DNA of 64,000 bases from Flavobacterium galactosidilyticum (GTDB lineage Bacteria > Bacteroidota > Bacteroidia > Flavobacteriales > Flavobacteriaceae): positions 1,550,001-1,614,000 of the forward strand of contig NZ_CP087135.1 in NCBI RefSeq assembly GCF_020911945.1, read 5' to 3'. A program made the translations under genes and the position numbers. Positions within the stretch are counted from its first letter, which is position 1. Each line of letters opens with the position of its first letter. Under the pieces are notes generated by a model. That model was not told the DNA's origin. It saw only the letters and a list, made by a program, of their open reading frames with translations, and ran no database searches. Shown in pieces: positions 52,843 through 62,081 of the stretch.

Positions 52843-53748
52843 ATGATTAGCTTGAATCAACATATAAATTTAGAATTACCAAACGGTATTTCGCTGTACA
52901 TCAAAAGAGAAGATTTGATTCATCCTTTTGTTTCTGGAAATAAGTTTAGGAAGCTTAAATACAATTTGCTTGAAGCAAAAACACAGAATAAAGATACATT
53001 ATTAACTTTTGGAGGTGCTTTTTCAAATCATATTGCCGCAGTGGCATATGCTGGAAAAGACAAGGGATTTAAAACGATAGGAATTATTCGTGGGGATGAA
53101 TTGAGAGATAAAATCTCAGAAAATCCAACCTTGCAATTTGCTGAAAACTGCGGAATGCAATTCGAATTTGTAAGTAGAGAGGAGTATCGACTAAAAGGTG
53201 AAAATCATTTTTTAGAGAAACTAAAAATGAAATTTGGTGATTTTTATCTTATTCCAGAAGGTGGAACAAATGAATTAGCAATAAAAGGTTGTGAAGAAAT
53301 TCTAACTGAGAATGATGCTGATTTTGACTTTATTTGTTGTGCTATAGGAACTGGTGGAACCATATCAGGTATTATCAATAGTGTTTTGGATCATCAAAAA
53401 GTTTTAGGTTTTCCATCGCTAAAAGGTGATTTTTTGCAAGATGAAATTCGTAATTTTGTAGAAAATCAAAATTGGGAATTCATTACAGACTATCATTTTG
53501 GCGGTTACGGGAAAGTAAGTGAAGAGCTAATTGCATTTATTAATCAGTTTTATGCTGAAACTAAAATTCCTCTTGATCCTATTTATACAGGAAAGATGGT
53601 TTTTGGCGTTATAGATTTGATTAGTGAGAACTATTTTCCGGCAAACTCTAAAATTTTATTGATACATACTGGAGGAATCCAGGGAATTCAAGGAATGAAT
53701 ATTAAATTAAAAAAGAAACAATTACCAACAATAGCAATTCATGTGTAA
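52843..53748 (+). CDS. ACC deaminase/D-cysteine desulfhydrase family PLP enzyme
   Basis: 301 residues from ATG 52843. PLP lysine in LYIKREDLIHPFVSGNKFRKLKYNL; LTFGGAFSNHIAAVAYAG; phosphate loop CCAIGTGGTISGI; C-terminal LLIHTGGIQGIQG. Fold-type II enzymes of this group act on D-cysteine or 1-aminocyclopropane-1-carboxylate; which cannot be told. Its last 8 bp overlap the glucosaminidase gene. Confidence 0.88.
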   Translation: MISLNQHINLELPNGISLYIKREDLIHPFVSGNKFRKLKYNLLEAKTQNKDTLLTFGGAFSNHIAAVAYAGKDKGFKTIGIIRGDELRDKISENPTLQFAENCGMQFEFVSREEYRLKGENHFLEKLKMKFGDFYLIPEGGTNELAIKGCEEILTENDADFDFICCAIGTGGTISGIINSVLDHQKVLGFPSLKGDFLQDEIRNFVENQNWEFITDYHFGGYGKVSEELIAFINQFYAETKIPLDPIYTGKMVFGVIDLISENYFPANSKILLIHTGGIQGIQGMNIKLKKKQLPTIAIHV

Positions 53749-54643
53749 AAAAATCCTACTTATTTTTGTCCTACTTACACTCATAGGTTGTAATGCTTCA
53801 AAACCAGTTATTGTAACTACAAAAAAAGCACCTTCAAAACCAAAATCTGAAATCGTCAGAAGTTCTAAAAAGAATAGTACAAGAAATTCCACCAGTACAA
53901 GATCGAGTACTTCAAGCTTAGCTAAAAAGAACAATGAATCCGAAGTGATTGTTTCCACCTCAAAGACTACCGTAACTACTGATATTATTAGATTGTATAT
54001 TTATCAATTCAAGGATGTTGCCATGAGCAATATGAAGAATTATGGTATTCCCGCTAGTATTATTTTAGCGCAGGGAATTTTAGAATCAGGTGCTGGAAAA
54101 GGCGATTTAGCGTCAAGATCAAATAATCACTTTGGAATAAAATGTCACGCAGGTTGGACTGGCGAAAGTGTGAGACACGATGATGATGCAGCGCAGGAAT
54201 GTTTTAGAAAATATGATAATCCATCAGAATCTTTCAAAGATCACGCTTTGTTTCTTACGGGAAGAAGCCGATATGCTAAACTTTTCACACTTTCAAAAAG
54301 CGATTATAAAGCTTGGGCTCGCGGATTAAGAGCCGCAGGTTATGCTACTGATCCTAAATATCCAGATAAATTAATCTCGTATATTGAACGCTATGGTTTG
54401 AATGAGTATGATAATATGGCTTTAGATTCAAATTATGTTCCTAATGAAAAACAGCTTGTTCAGGATTTAACTGTAAGTACTAAAAGAGTTGTGAGTAGTA
54501 ATTTAGGTTCTTATGTAGTTCAAAAGGGAGATACTTTATATTCCATTTCGCGAAAATTCGAATTGCGTGTGGAGGAGTTGAAACAAAAAAATAATCTAGT
54601 AGACAACACCATTTCAATTGGACAGCGATTGGTAGTAAAGTAA
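53741..54643 (+). CDS. glucosaminidase (GH73) lipoprotein with LysM domain
   Basis: 300 residues. Lipobox LTLIGCNA (Cys17). A Ser/Thr/Lys-rich linker (20-80) precedes the GH73 domain (about 95-230): ASIILAQGILESGAGKGDLAS, with the catalytic Glu in ILESG, NHFGIKCHAGWTG and FRKYDNPSESFKDHALFL. A C-terminal LysM (SYVVQKGDTLYSISRKFELR) binds peptidoglycan. Peptidoglycan N-acetylglucosaminidase, likely periplasmic or surface. Translationally coupled to the deaminase (8-bp overlap). Confidence 0.93.
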   Translation: MCKKILLIFVLLTLIGCNASKPVIVTTKKAPSKPKSEIVRSSKKNSTRNSTSTRSSTSSLAKKNNESEVIVSTSKTTVTTDIIRLYIYQFKDVAMSNMKNYGIPASIILAQGILESGAGKGDLASRSNNHFGIKCHAGWTGESVRHDDDAAQECFRKYDNPSESFKDHALFLTGRSRYAKLFTLSKSDYKAWARGLRAAGYATDPKYPDKLISYIERYGLNEYDNMALDSNYVPNEKQLVQDLTVSTKRVVSSNLGSYVVQKGDTLYSISRKFELRVEELKQKNNLVDNTISIGQRLVVK

Positions 54644-54674
54644 TTTAAAATAACAATAATTTATAATTCAGTAG

Positions 54675-55961
54675 ATGTTATATAAAAGAAGTAGTCAGCT
54701 TTTTGCTGAAGCAGAAAAAGTAATTCCAGGTGGTGTGAACTCACCAGTACGAGCATTTAAAGCCGTAGGAGGAACACCAATTTTTGTAAAAAGTGCCAAA
54801 GGTGCATATATGTACGATGAAGATGGAAACCGATTGATTGATTATATCAATTCATGGGGACCAATGATTTTAGGACATGCTTACGAACCGGTAGTTAATG
54901 CTGTAATTGAAAAAGCAAAACTAGGGACTTCATTTGGAATGCCAACAGAATTAGAGACTCAAATTGCTGCTTTGGCCGTTTCTATGGTACCCAATATAGA
55001 TAAAATTAGATTTGTAAATTCCGGCACAGAGGCTTGTATGAGTGCTGTAAGGTTAGCTCGTGGTTTTACAAAAAAAGATAAAATAATCAAATTTGCAGGT
55101 TGTTACCACGGACATTCTGATTCGTTCTTGATTCAGGCAGGAAGTGGTGCTATTACTTTTGGTTCACCTAATAGTCCTGGTGTAACGGCAGGAACTGCTA
55201 AAGATACTTTGCTAGCAACTTATAATGATTTAGAAAATGTAGCGGCTTTAATTGAAGCTAATAAAAATGAAATCGCAGCTATTATTGTGGAACCAGTTGC
55301 AGGAAATATGGGTTGTATTCCTCCAAATAAAGGATTTTTAGAAGGTTTACGTCAATTATGTACTGACAATGGAATACTGTTAATCTTTGATGAGGTAATG
55401 ACAGGGTTCAGATTAGCAGCTGGTGGTGTTCAGGAATTATTGAACATAGATGCTGATATTGTTTGCTTCGGAAAAGTAATTGGTGGTGGTTTGCCAGTAG
55501 GTGCTTTTGCAGCTCGTGCAGAAATCATGAATTATTTAGCGCCTCTTGGACCTGTTTATCAAGCAGGAACATTGTCTGGGAATCCATTGGCTATGGCTGC
55601 TGGATTAGCGATGTTACAAGCATTAGATGCTGATCGCGCGATTTTTAAAAGATTAGAAGAGAAAACAGCTTATTTACATGCAGGAATTGAAAAGGTTTTG
55701 AAAGCTAATAATGTTATTTTTACAATCAACAGAATTGGATCTATGATTTCTGTACATTTTGATGAAAATCCTGTGACTGATTTTAAATCAGCTTCAAAAG
55801 GAGATAACGAAAGTTTCAAGAAATTTTTTCACGGATTGTTGAATGAGGGGATTTATATTGCGCCATCTGCTTATGAAACTTGGTTTATTACTGATGCACT
55901 TTCGTATGAGGATTTAGATTTCACTATTCAAGCGATTGATAAAGTCTCTAAAACATTATAA
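54675..55961 (+). CDS. hemL: glutamate-1-semialdehyde 2,1-aminomutase
   Basis: 428 residues, normal HemL length. Substrate/PLP motifs: [30 protein letters not shown], and the PLP lysine in [16 protein letters not shown]. It forms 5-aminolevulinate from glutamate semialdehyde in the C5 tetrapyrrole pathway. It is 31 bp after the glucosaminidase gene and followed by a strong terminator. Confidence 0.96.
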   Translation: MLYKRSSQLFAEAEKVIPGGVNSPVRAFKAVGGTPIFVKSAKGAYMYDEDGNRLIDYINSWGPMILGHAYEPVVNAVIEKAKLGTSFGMPTELETQIAALAVSMVPNIDKIRFVNSGTEACMSAVRLARGFTKKDKIIKFAGCYHGHSDSFLIQAGSGAITFGSPNSPGVTAGTAKDTLLATYNDLENVAALIEANKNEIAAIIVEPVAGNMGCIPPNKGFLEGLRQLCTDNGILLIFDEVMTGFRLAAGGVQELLNIDADIVCFGKVIGGGLPVGAFAARAEIMNYLAPLGPVYQAGTLSGNPLAMAAGLAMLQALDADRAIFKRLEEKTAYLHAGIEKVLKANNVIFTINRIGSMISVHFDENPVTDFKSASKGDNESFKKFFHGLLNEGIYIAPSAYETWFITDALSYEDLDFTIQAIDKVSKTL

Positions 55962-55975
55962 GGCTGTCAAGAGTA

Positions 55976-56012
55976 AAAAAAAAGCTTCGAAAAATTTTCG
56001 AAGCTTTTTTTT
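55976..56012 (+). terminator. terminator after hemL
   Basis: AAAAAAAAGCTTCGAAAA / TTTTCGAAGCTTTTTTTT almost perfect hairpin; can act in both directions, also for the minus gene ending at 56017. Confidence 0.92.
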
Positions 56013-56016
56013 ATTT

Positions 56017-56451
56017 TTAATTGTCATTTCTGTTACCCATTCTTTCTTTCATTCGAGTTTCATTTCTCTCTCTCATTTTTTCCTGATCTGCTTTCCAAGT
56101 TCCGAATTGTGCTGGAGTTAGAATAACTTTCATTTTATCTTCCATGATTTTTCTGTCGTCTTGCATCTTTTTTACTGCTGCTTCACGTCTTGCTTTCATT
56201 TCTTCTTTAGAAAGCTCTTTTCTGTCCATTTGGTTTTGTCTATTAACCGTTTGAGAGGCTAATAGTTGTTTTACTTGTTCTTGTTGTTGCGCATTAAGCG
56301 TTAATTCAGTAGTTAGTCTCTTTAGTTGTCTTTCTTGGCGTTCTTCTGGAGTCATTCGTTCCATATTTGCTCTATTTGGTGTTTCTTTTTTTTCCTGAGC
56401 ATAAGTGGTCATTCCTGCAACTAATAATGCTGCGATAATTAATTTTTTCAT
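56017..56451 (-). CDS. Spy/CpxP-like periplasmic protein
   Basis: 144 residues from ATG 56451. Signal peptide MKKLIIAALLVAGMTTYAQ. The rest is helical and highly charged with the LTxxQ-like repeats seen in Spy/CpxP: ELTLNAQQQEQVKQLL and ILTPAQFGTWKADQEKM, many Met, Arg and Glu. Such proteins are small periplasmic chaperones or stress sensors. Assignment is by composition and the LTPxQ motif. Confidence 0.8.
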   Translation of the reverse strand: MKKLIIAALLVAGMTTYAQEKKETPNRANMERMTPEERQERQLKRLTTELTLNAQQQEQVKQLLASQTVNRQNQMDRKELSKEEMKARREAAVKKMQDDRKIMEDKMKVILTPAQFGTWKADQEKMRERNETRMKERMGNRNDN

Positions 56452-56598
56452 TTTTATAGTTTTAAAGTTATAGCTATAAGACAATGATTAAGTTAAAAAG
56501 TTTAATCATTAACAAAAAAATAATAAAAACAATAAAAAATGAATTGGACTAAATCACAATCAAAGTTGTTTAACTTCAAGTACTTGTTTTAAAATTTA

Positions 56599-57843
56599 TT
56601 ATAATGCAGGGTGGTTTTTAGTTTTTTTGATAGAGAAAAAGGTAATTAATCCAATGCCAAATAATAAGAGTAAGGCAACAGCAAAAAGAAGTTCATTAGT
56701 GTAAGGAAGACTTGGAAAGCCAAACGGAATTATGCCTTGAATTCCTAAAACGAGTTCGTTTAAAAAAATACCGATTGAAAATACTATTAAACCTATTTTT
56801 ATGTTTTTGTTGATGCTAATGAAATGATTGGCATAAATGTAAAACAATAAAAATAACGAGTTTATTGCTAATAGAACTAAGTGTAGATACGCGATTACTA
56901 TTGGTCTGTAAATAAATACTATTTCGCCCAAAGCTGGAATAGTAGAACTTAACTGAAGGATGAATTTTAAACTTAGCGCTAGGTAAGTAAAAACTAAAAT
57001 GCCTTGTAACAATGGTCCGAAGTTTTTAAGAAACTCTTTTTGAGTTTTAATTAAAATAAGCAACAATTTAAACCATACATAAACTTGAATTAAAGCTGCT
57101 ATAACCGCTAATATATATATCCAGCTAGGAATTTCTAGCCATAGTAATGATAAAAAATAAGCTGGAATACAGGCTATTGCAAACAATCTAAATGCTATTT
57201 CATAAAAAGGATTATCAGATTTTTTTAGTTTGAAAAATGAAAAAAGCAAACCCATACAAGCAAAGAAAAACCAACCGTTATACTGAAAATGAAGGTAATA
57301 GTAGATGGAAGATAGTTTTAAATGCTCCACGGCAGTTTTTGTAGCCATCATATAGGCAAGATAAAAAGTACCTAACGAAGAAATAGTATTAAAAATTAAG
57401 GCTGCTCTAAACCAATTTATTGCTGCTAAATCCTGATCCAATTTTTTTAGATCTTTTAGGTATAAATAACCGAAAGCATACGAAACTAGAATGGAAGCTG
57501 TTGAGAAAAAGATAGAAGCCATCGCATAGCCCTGAATTATAAAAAAGAAGAGCATCCCATAAGCGCAAATCAAATTAGCAATAATTATTTTTTTGTATTT
57601 ATTCAGTTGCAAATTGGGAATTTTTTCTTGAAGAAAATAAATCATCAAAACCATTAAGGTGTGTGTAAGCCAACCTGCAAATGCAAAATGAGAATGAGAA
57701 TGTATGAGATGCGATTGATCGAAAAATGGAAATTCAAAACCTAATTTATAACGCATGGTAACTCCAAGTAAAGCCACAATGAAAAGGTTTATTAAGGAGA
57801 ATTGTAGCCAAAACTTTAGATTTAGTTTCATTGTAAAGGACAT
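56599..57843 (-). CDS. polytopic membrane protein, possibly heme-copper-oxidase-like
   Basis: 414 residues with about 12 predicted membrane helices and few charges. The second helix has a His cluster (QSHLIHSHSHFAFAGWLTHTLM), reminiscent of the heme-ligand helix in subunit I of cytochrome oxidases and NO reductases (HSH.A..GW). Other helices carry His (YYLHFQYNGWFFF, VIAYLHLVLLAINS). No full Cu-binding set is evident, so an oxidase role is not proven. Neighbour to a Spy-like gene. Confidence 0.7.
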   Translation of the reverse strand: MSFTMKLNLKFWLQFSLINLFIVALLGVTMRYKLGFEFPFFDQSHLIHSHSHFAFAGWLTHTLMVLMIYFLQEKIPNLQLNKYKKIIIANLICAYGMLFFFIIQGYAMASIFFSTASILVSYAFGYLYLKDLKKLDQDLAAINWFRAALIFNTISSLGTFYLAYMMATKTAVEHLKLSSIYYYLHFQYNGWFFFACMGLLFSFFKLKKSDNPFYEIAFRLFAIACIPAYFLSLLWLEIPSWIYILAVIAALIQVYVWFKLLLILIKTQKEFLKNFGPLLQGILVFTYLALSLKFILQLSSTIPALGEIVFIYRPIVIAYLHLVLLAINSLFLLFYIYANHFISINKNIKIGLIVFSIGIFLNELVLGIQGIIPFGFPSLPYTNELLFAVALLLLFGIGLITFFSIKKTKNHPAL

Positions 57844-58079
57844 TTATTTAATATAAATTTAGTTTTTCTTGATGCTACGCGGAACTCTAATTTTAAAAAT
57901 AATTGCTCCCAAAATACTGAGATGATGGACTCTCATTAATCTGAATTAAAAGCCAACCAATCACTAATTCAAAAAAGGAGCTAAGGTATTCTAGTAAAGG
58001 ACAAAAAGGTATGATATTTATCAGTTTTTAAACGAATTTGTTTTTCGAATTTTGTCGTCTATATATTAAATTAATTTAT

Positions 58080-59894
58080 ATGACAACACGTAAACCACTT
58101 CATACCTTTCATATTCCGGTTATGGGACTTGCCTATACGATTGATAGTCCAATTCGAGTGGCAAAGTATGGCATATCTTCTGTAATTTCGATTATGGATG
58201 ACGAACTTATCGAAAAAATGAACGCTTTTTACAGCGAAAAATTTAATCATCCTTACAAGGAAATTACCCAAAAAATACACGATTACCGTGCAGAGCGTAT
58301 TACTTCGTATTTGAACTTAGTAGATAAAATTGTGAAAGAAAAATTTGAAAACTTCAAAACTGAATTGTCTGAAAGTAAATCGGCTTTGGAAAATTACATT
58401 ACAATGCTTTCTGATAAATCAGGTATTAAAGAAGGATTGCAAAACTTCGTTGACGAAGGTTTAGCTTTCAAGGATAGTATCAAGAATTATTTAGAGGAGC
58501 ATCTATATTCTGGTGATATTGATGTAAATATCATGACTAAACTGGATAAGGATAATTTTATAAATGACGAGCAATTGCCTATTGAGTTTAATGATGCGCA
58601 TGCTGCACTTCGTGGTTTTGCTAACAGTACATTAGAATCTTCAGTAGTGCTTTCAGCAGGGATGAATCCTAGATTGTATAGTTATTTTGAAAACTTCGCA
58701 ACCTTTTTTCCTGATACGAATAATCAACTAAAAAAGAGGATTACTTTAAAAGTTAGTGATTTTCGTTCAGCGATGATTCAAGGGAATTTTCTAGCTAAAA
58801 AAGGACTTTGGGTTTCAGAGTATCGTATTGAATCTGGCCTTAATTGTGGTGGCCATGCTTTTGCAACTGAAGGTTATTTGCTAGGACCTATTTTAGAAGA
58901 ATTCAGGGACAAAAAAGAGCAATTAATTCAATCAGCTCATGAATTGATGGTGAAAGCTTTGGTACAAAAAGGCCTGCATGTTCCAGATCAACCACTGGAT
59001 TTAAAAATCACTGTGCAAGGAGGTGTAGGAACTGCTGAAGAGCACGATTTCCTATTAGAAAAGTATAATGTTGATTCTGTGGGTTGGGGTTCGCCATTTT
59101 TATTAGTTCCCGAAGCTACTTCAGTAGATAAACACACTAGAGCTTTATTGGCTGGAGCCAAAGAAGAAGATTTGTATCTAAGTCATATTTCTCCATTAGG
59201 AATTCCATTCAACACCTTAAGAGGAACTACGAACGAAAAATTCAAGCAAAAACGAATCGAAGATAATAAAGCAGGAAGTTCATGTCCAAAACGTTTTTTG
59301 GCGTTAAGCAAAGAATATGAGGCTAAAGGAACTTGTTCCGCTTCAAAAAAATTCCAAGATTTAAAATTATCCGAATTAGCAGAGCAACAAGAAACGCTAT
59401 CAGCTGAGATTTTCGAAAAAAAGAAAAACGGTATTACGGAGAAAGCGTGCCTTTGCGTTGGTTTAGCAAATGCTTCGTATCTTGAAAATGACATAAAAAT
59501 TAAAGGTCAAGCACAAGGAGTTATTATTTGTCCAGGACCCAATATGGCTTATTTTGATCATGAAGTTTCGCTTTCTAAGATGATGCAACATATTAACGGG
59601 AAAGCATCTGTATTAGGAGATGAGAACCGTCCAAATCTATATGTCAAAGAATTAAAGATGTATTTGGATTATTTGAAAAATGAAATTGAATCTGTTTCTA
59701 ATGAAATTACTGCGGGACAAATTAAAAAATGGCATGCTTTCAAAAATAATTTGATTAGCGGAATTGGCTATTATGAAGACTTGTTTTCAAATAATACTTT
59801 TTTCGAAAAAACTAAAAAGGAAATTTTAAATCAGTTTGAAGCGTATAAAAAAGAATTAATCAAAATTGAAATACCAGAGCTACAATTAGCGTAG
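58080..59894 (+). CDS. conserved hypothetical protein, possible TIM-barrel flavoprotein
   Basis: 604 residues from ATG 58080; the extra frame to 58038 lacks a good start context. Not firmly recognised. The N-terminus (FHIPVMGLAYTIDSPIRVAKYG) and GLNCGGHAFATEG, VQGGVGTAEEHDFLLEKYNVDSVGW resemble nitronate monooxygenase/PfaD-like FMN barrels. The C-terminal part has cysteines in SCPKRFL, GTCSASKK, ACLCVGLAN and IICPGPN, which might bind an Fe-S cluster. Residues 60-200 are helical. The 233 bp following it hold no further gene. Confidence 0.55.
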   Translation: MTTRKPLHTFHIPVMGLAYTIDSPIRVAKYGISSVISIMDDELIEKMNAFYSEKFNHPYKEITQKIHDYRAERITSYLNLVDKIVKEKFENFKTELSESKSALENYITMLSDKSGIKEGLQNFVDEGLAFKDSIKNYLEEHLYSGDIDVNIMTKLDKDNFINDEQLPIEFNDAHAALRGFANSTLESSVVLSAGMNPRLYSYFENFATFFPDTNNQLKKRITLKVSDFRSAMIQGNFLAKKGLWVSEYRIESGLNCGGHAFATEGYLLGPILEEFRDKKEQLIQSAHELMVKALVQKGLHVPDQPLDLKITVQGGVGTAEEHDFLLEKYNVDSVGWGSPFLLVPEATSVDKHTRALLAGAKEEDLYLSHISPLGIPFNTLRGTTNEKFKQKRIEDNKAGSSCPKRFLALSKEYEAKGTCSASKKFQDLKLSELAEQQETLSAEIFEKKKNGITEKACLCVGLANASYLENDIKIKGQAQGVIICPGPNMAYFDHEVSLSKMMQHINGKASVLGDENRPNLYVKELKMYLDYLKNEIESVSNEITAGQIKKWHAFKNNLISGIGYYEDLFSNNTFFEKTKKEILNQFEAYKKELIKIEIPELQLA

Positions 59895-60070
59895 TAATGA
59901 ATAGATCGTAATTGCTCACAATTTTTCTAAATGGATAGCATTCAAAATATGTAACAGTTTTTAAACCAGATTTTGAATTTACAAACGAAGTAAGTGACCT
60001 TTTTTGGTGATTTATGATGCTAAATTTGCAAAATTCAAGAAATTCTTTAGATATCCAAAAGATACAAATA

Positions 60071-60105
60071 AACAAGAGGCTGTCATTTACGGACAGCCTC
60101 TTGTT
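60071..60105 (-). terminator. terminator after lysS
   Basis: 14-bp perfect stem AACAAGAGGCTGTC / GACAGCCTCTTGTT with a 7-nt loop; only a weak T stretch follows on the minus strand. Confidence 0.7.
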
Positions 60106-60128
60106 CTATAAATAGAGGTATTTAAAAA

Positions 60129-61826
60129 TTACCCTTTCAATCGACATGATTTTACATCAGCATCAACTACAACTTCTGTCAGTCCAAGTCCTGATAAGTT
60201 TTTCATGGCTTTGTCCCATTTTTTACCGCTCAATTCTGATTTGGTTTTTAATAATCCAAATTCCATTTGGTTCTCATTAGCTTGTAATATAGAAACAATT
60301 AATTTCTCGTCTTCTTCAAGTTGAACTTGTTTTTTCTCAGGTCTCATTTGTGGGAACAACAATACTTCTTGAATCGAAGCATTATTTGTTAAATACATAA
60401 TCAAACGGTCCATTCCTATTCCCATTCCTGATGTAGGAGGCATACCGTACTCTAAAGCTCTCAAGAAGTCTTCATCGATAATTCCAGTCGCTTCATCATC
60501 TCCTTTTTCAGCCAAACGCATTTGGTCTTCAAAACGTGCTCTTTGGTCAATTGGATCATTCAATTCTGAATAGGCATTGGCTACTTCTTTGCCACAAACC
60601 ATCAATTCGAAACGTTCTGTCAATTCAGGATTGTCACGGTGCTCTTTACAAAGTGGCGACATTTCCTTTGGATAATCAGTGATGAAAGTAGGTTGAATAT
60701 AATTTCCTTCGCATTTCGCACCAAAAATCTCATCAATCAATTTTCCTTTACCCATTGTAGTATCCACGTCAATTCCCATGCCTCTTGCAGCATCAAAAAG
60801 TTCTGCTTCACTTTTTCCTGAAATATCAAAACCAGTAAAATGTTTGATAGAATCTGTCATTGTCACACGAGCGTAGGGCGCCTTGAAATTAATTTGGTGT
60901 TCACCAAAAGTAACTTCCGAAGTTCCATTTACAGCAACAGCACAATATTCAAGTAGCTCTTCAGCAAATTCCATCATCCAGTTGTAGTCCTTATAGGCTA
61001 CATATATCTCCATAGCAGTAAATTCAGGATTGTGCGTTCGGTCCATTCCCTCGTTACGGAAATTTTTGGAAAACTCATAAACCCCTTCAAAACCGCCTAC
61101 AATTAATCTTTTTAAATACAACTCATTCGCAATACGCATATACAACGGAATGTCAAGCGAATTGTGGTGTGTGATAAACGGACGCGCCGCAGCACCACCA
61201 GGTATAGGTTGCAAAACAGGAGTTTCTACCTCCAGGTATCCAGCGTCGTTAAAGAATGTACGCATGGCATTGAACAATTTAGTACGCTTAATAAAAGTCG
61301 CTTTTACATGTTCATTAACCGTCAAATCTACATAACGCATTCTGTAACGCAATTCAGCATCATTAAATGCATCATGCACTTTTCCATCTTCATCTACCTT
61401 AGGCAATGGCAACGGACGCAATGTTTTACTCAAGAAAGTAAATTTATCCACACGAATACATTGTGCACCCACTTTAGTAGTAAATAATTCCCCTTCAATG
61501 CCTATAAAATCACCTAAATCAGTTAATTTCTTGAAAACTTGATTGTACATTGTTTTATCCTCTTCTGGACACAAAACATCCCGATTTACGTATAATTGAA
61601 TACGTCCTTCGCTATCTTGCAATTCAGCAAAACAAGCTTTTCCTTGATCTCTCACACTCATCAATCGCCCAGCAACAATGACCTTCTTTCCTTCTTCAAA
61701 AGATTCCTTTATCTGCTTTGAAGTGTGATTTACAGGAAAAAGATTGGCAGGATAAGGATTGATTCCTAGGTTGCGTAGGGCTTGAAGTTTTTCTCTTCGG
61801 ATGATTTCTTGTTCTGATAAGGCCAT
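60129..61826 (-). CDS. lysS: lysyl-tRNA synthetase, class II
   Basis: 565 residues from ATG 61826; a longer frame to 61871 lies upstream of the promoter. OB-fold anticodon domain (VIVAGRLMSVRDQGKACFAEL), class II motifs FEGVYEFSKNFRNEGMDRTHNPEFT and GMGIGMDRLIMYLT. C-terminal ~65 residues after the catalytic core (KLIVSILQANENQMEFGLL) exceed the usual 500-residue enzyme and form an extra helical domain. Charges tRNA-Lys. Confidence 0.96.
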   Translation of the reverse strand: MALSEQEIIRREKLQALRNLGINPYPANLFPVNHTSKQIKESFEEGKKVIVAGRLMSVRDQGKACFAELQDSEGRIQLYVNRDVLCPEEDKTMYNQVFKKLTDLGDFIGIEGELFTTKVGAQCIRVDKFTFLSKTLRPLPLPKVDEDGKVHDAFNDAELRYRMRYVDLTVNEHVKATFIKRTKLFNAMRTFFNDAGYLEVETPVLQPIPGGAAARPFITHHNSLDIPLYMRIANELYLKRLIVGGFEGVYEFSKNFRNEGMDRTHNPEFTAMEIYVAYKDYNWMMEFAEELLEYCAVAVNGTSEVTFGEHQINFKAPYARVTMTDSIKHFTGFDISGKSEAELFDAARGMGIDVDTTMGKGKLIDEIFGAKCEGNYIQPTFITDYPKEMSPLCKEHRDNPELTERFELMVCGKEVANAYSELNDPIDQRARFEDQMRLAEKGDDEATGIIDEDFLRALEYGMPPTSGMGIGMDRLIMYLTNNASIQEVLLFPQMRPEKKQVQLEEDEKLIVSILQANENQMEFGLLKTKSELSGKKWDKAMKNLSGLGLTEVVVDADVKSCRLKG

Positions 61827-61848
61827 TTGATGCTGTTTTTTAAGAGCG

Positions 61849-61879
61849 CAAAGATACTGTATAAGTACCAAAGTAGCAA
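61849..61879 (-). promoter_or_regulatory. lysS promoter
   Basis: Minus strand TTG (61879-61877), 20 bp, TATCTTTG (61856-61849): full consensus, 22 bp before ATG 61826. Confidence 0.7.
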
Positions 61880-61896
61880 AATGCTAAAGTTTTTTT

Positions 61897-61980
61897 GGGG
61901 CTATTTCCAGCTTTACGGTGCAATCTTTTTATTCGCGTAGGCGAATAAAAAGATTTCTACTGCAAATGAAATTCACTGAA
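61897..61980 (+). repeat. dispersed variable-arm palindromic repeat, copy 5 (short)
   Basis: Starts GGGGCTATTTCCAGCT; perfect 15-bp arms AATCTTTTTATTCGC / GCGAATAAAAAGATT (61922-61936, 61941-61955) around GTAG; ends TTCACTGAACTCC. It lacks the GAGCTTC core. Confidence 0.65.
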
Positions 61981-62081
61981 CTCCAAAATAAATAAAGTAT
62001 TGTGAAGTAATCTGGGTTATAAATCCCACAAAACACTTATATTCGTTTCTTATTCGTGATCTCTAAAAAAAAAACAAATAA

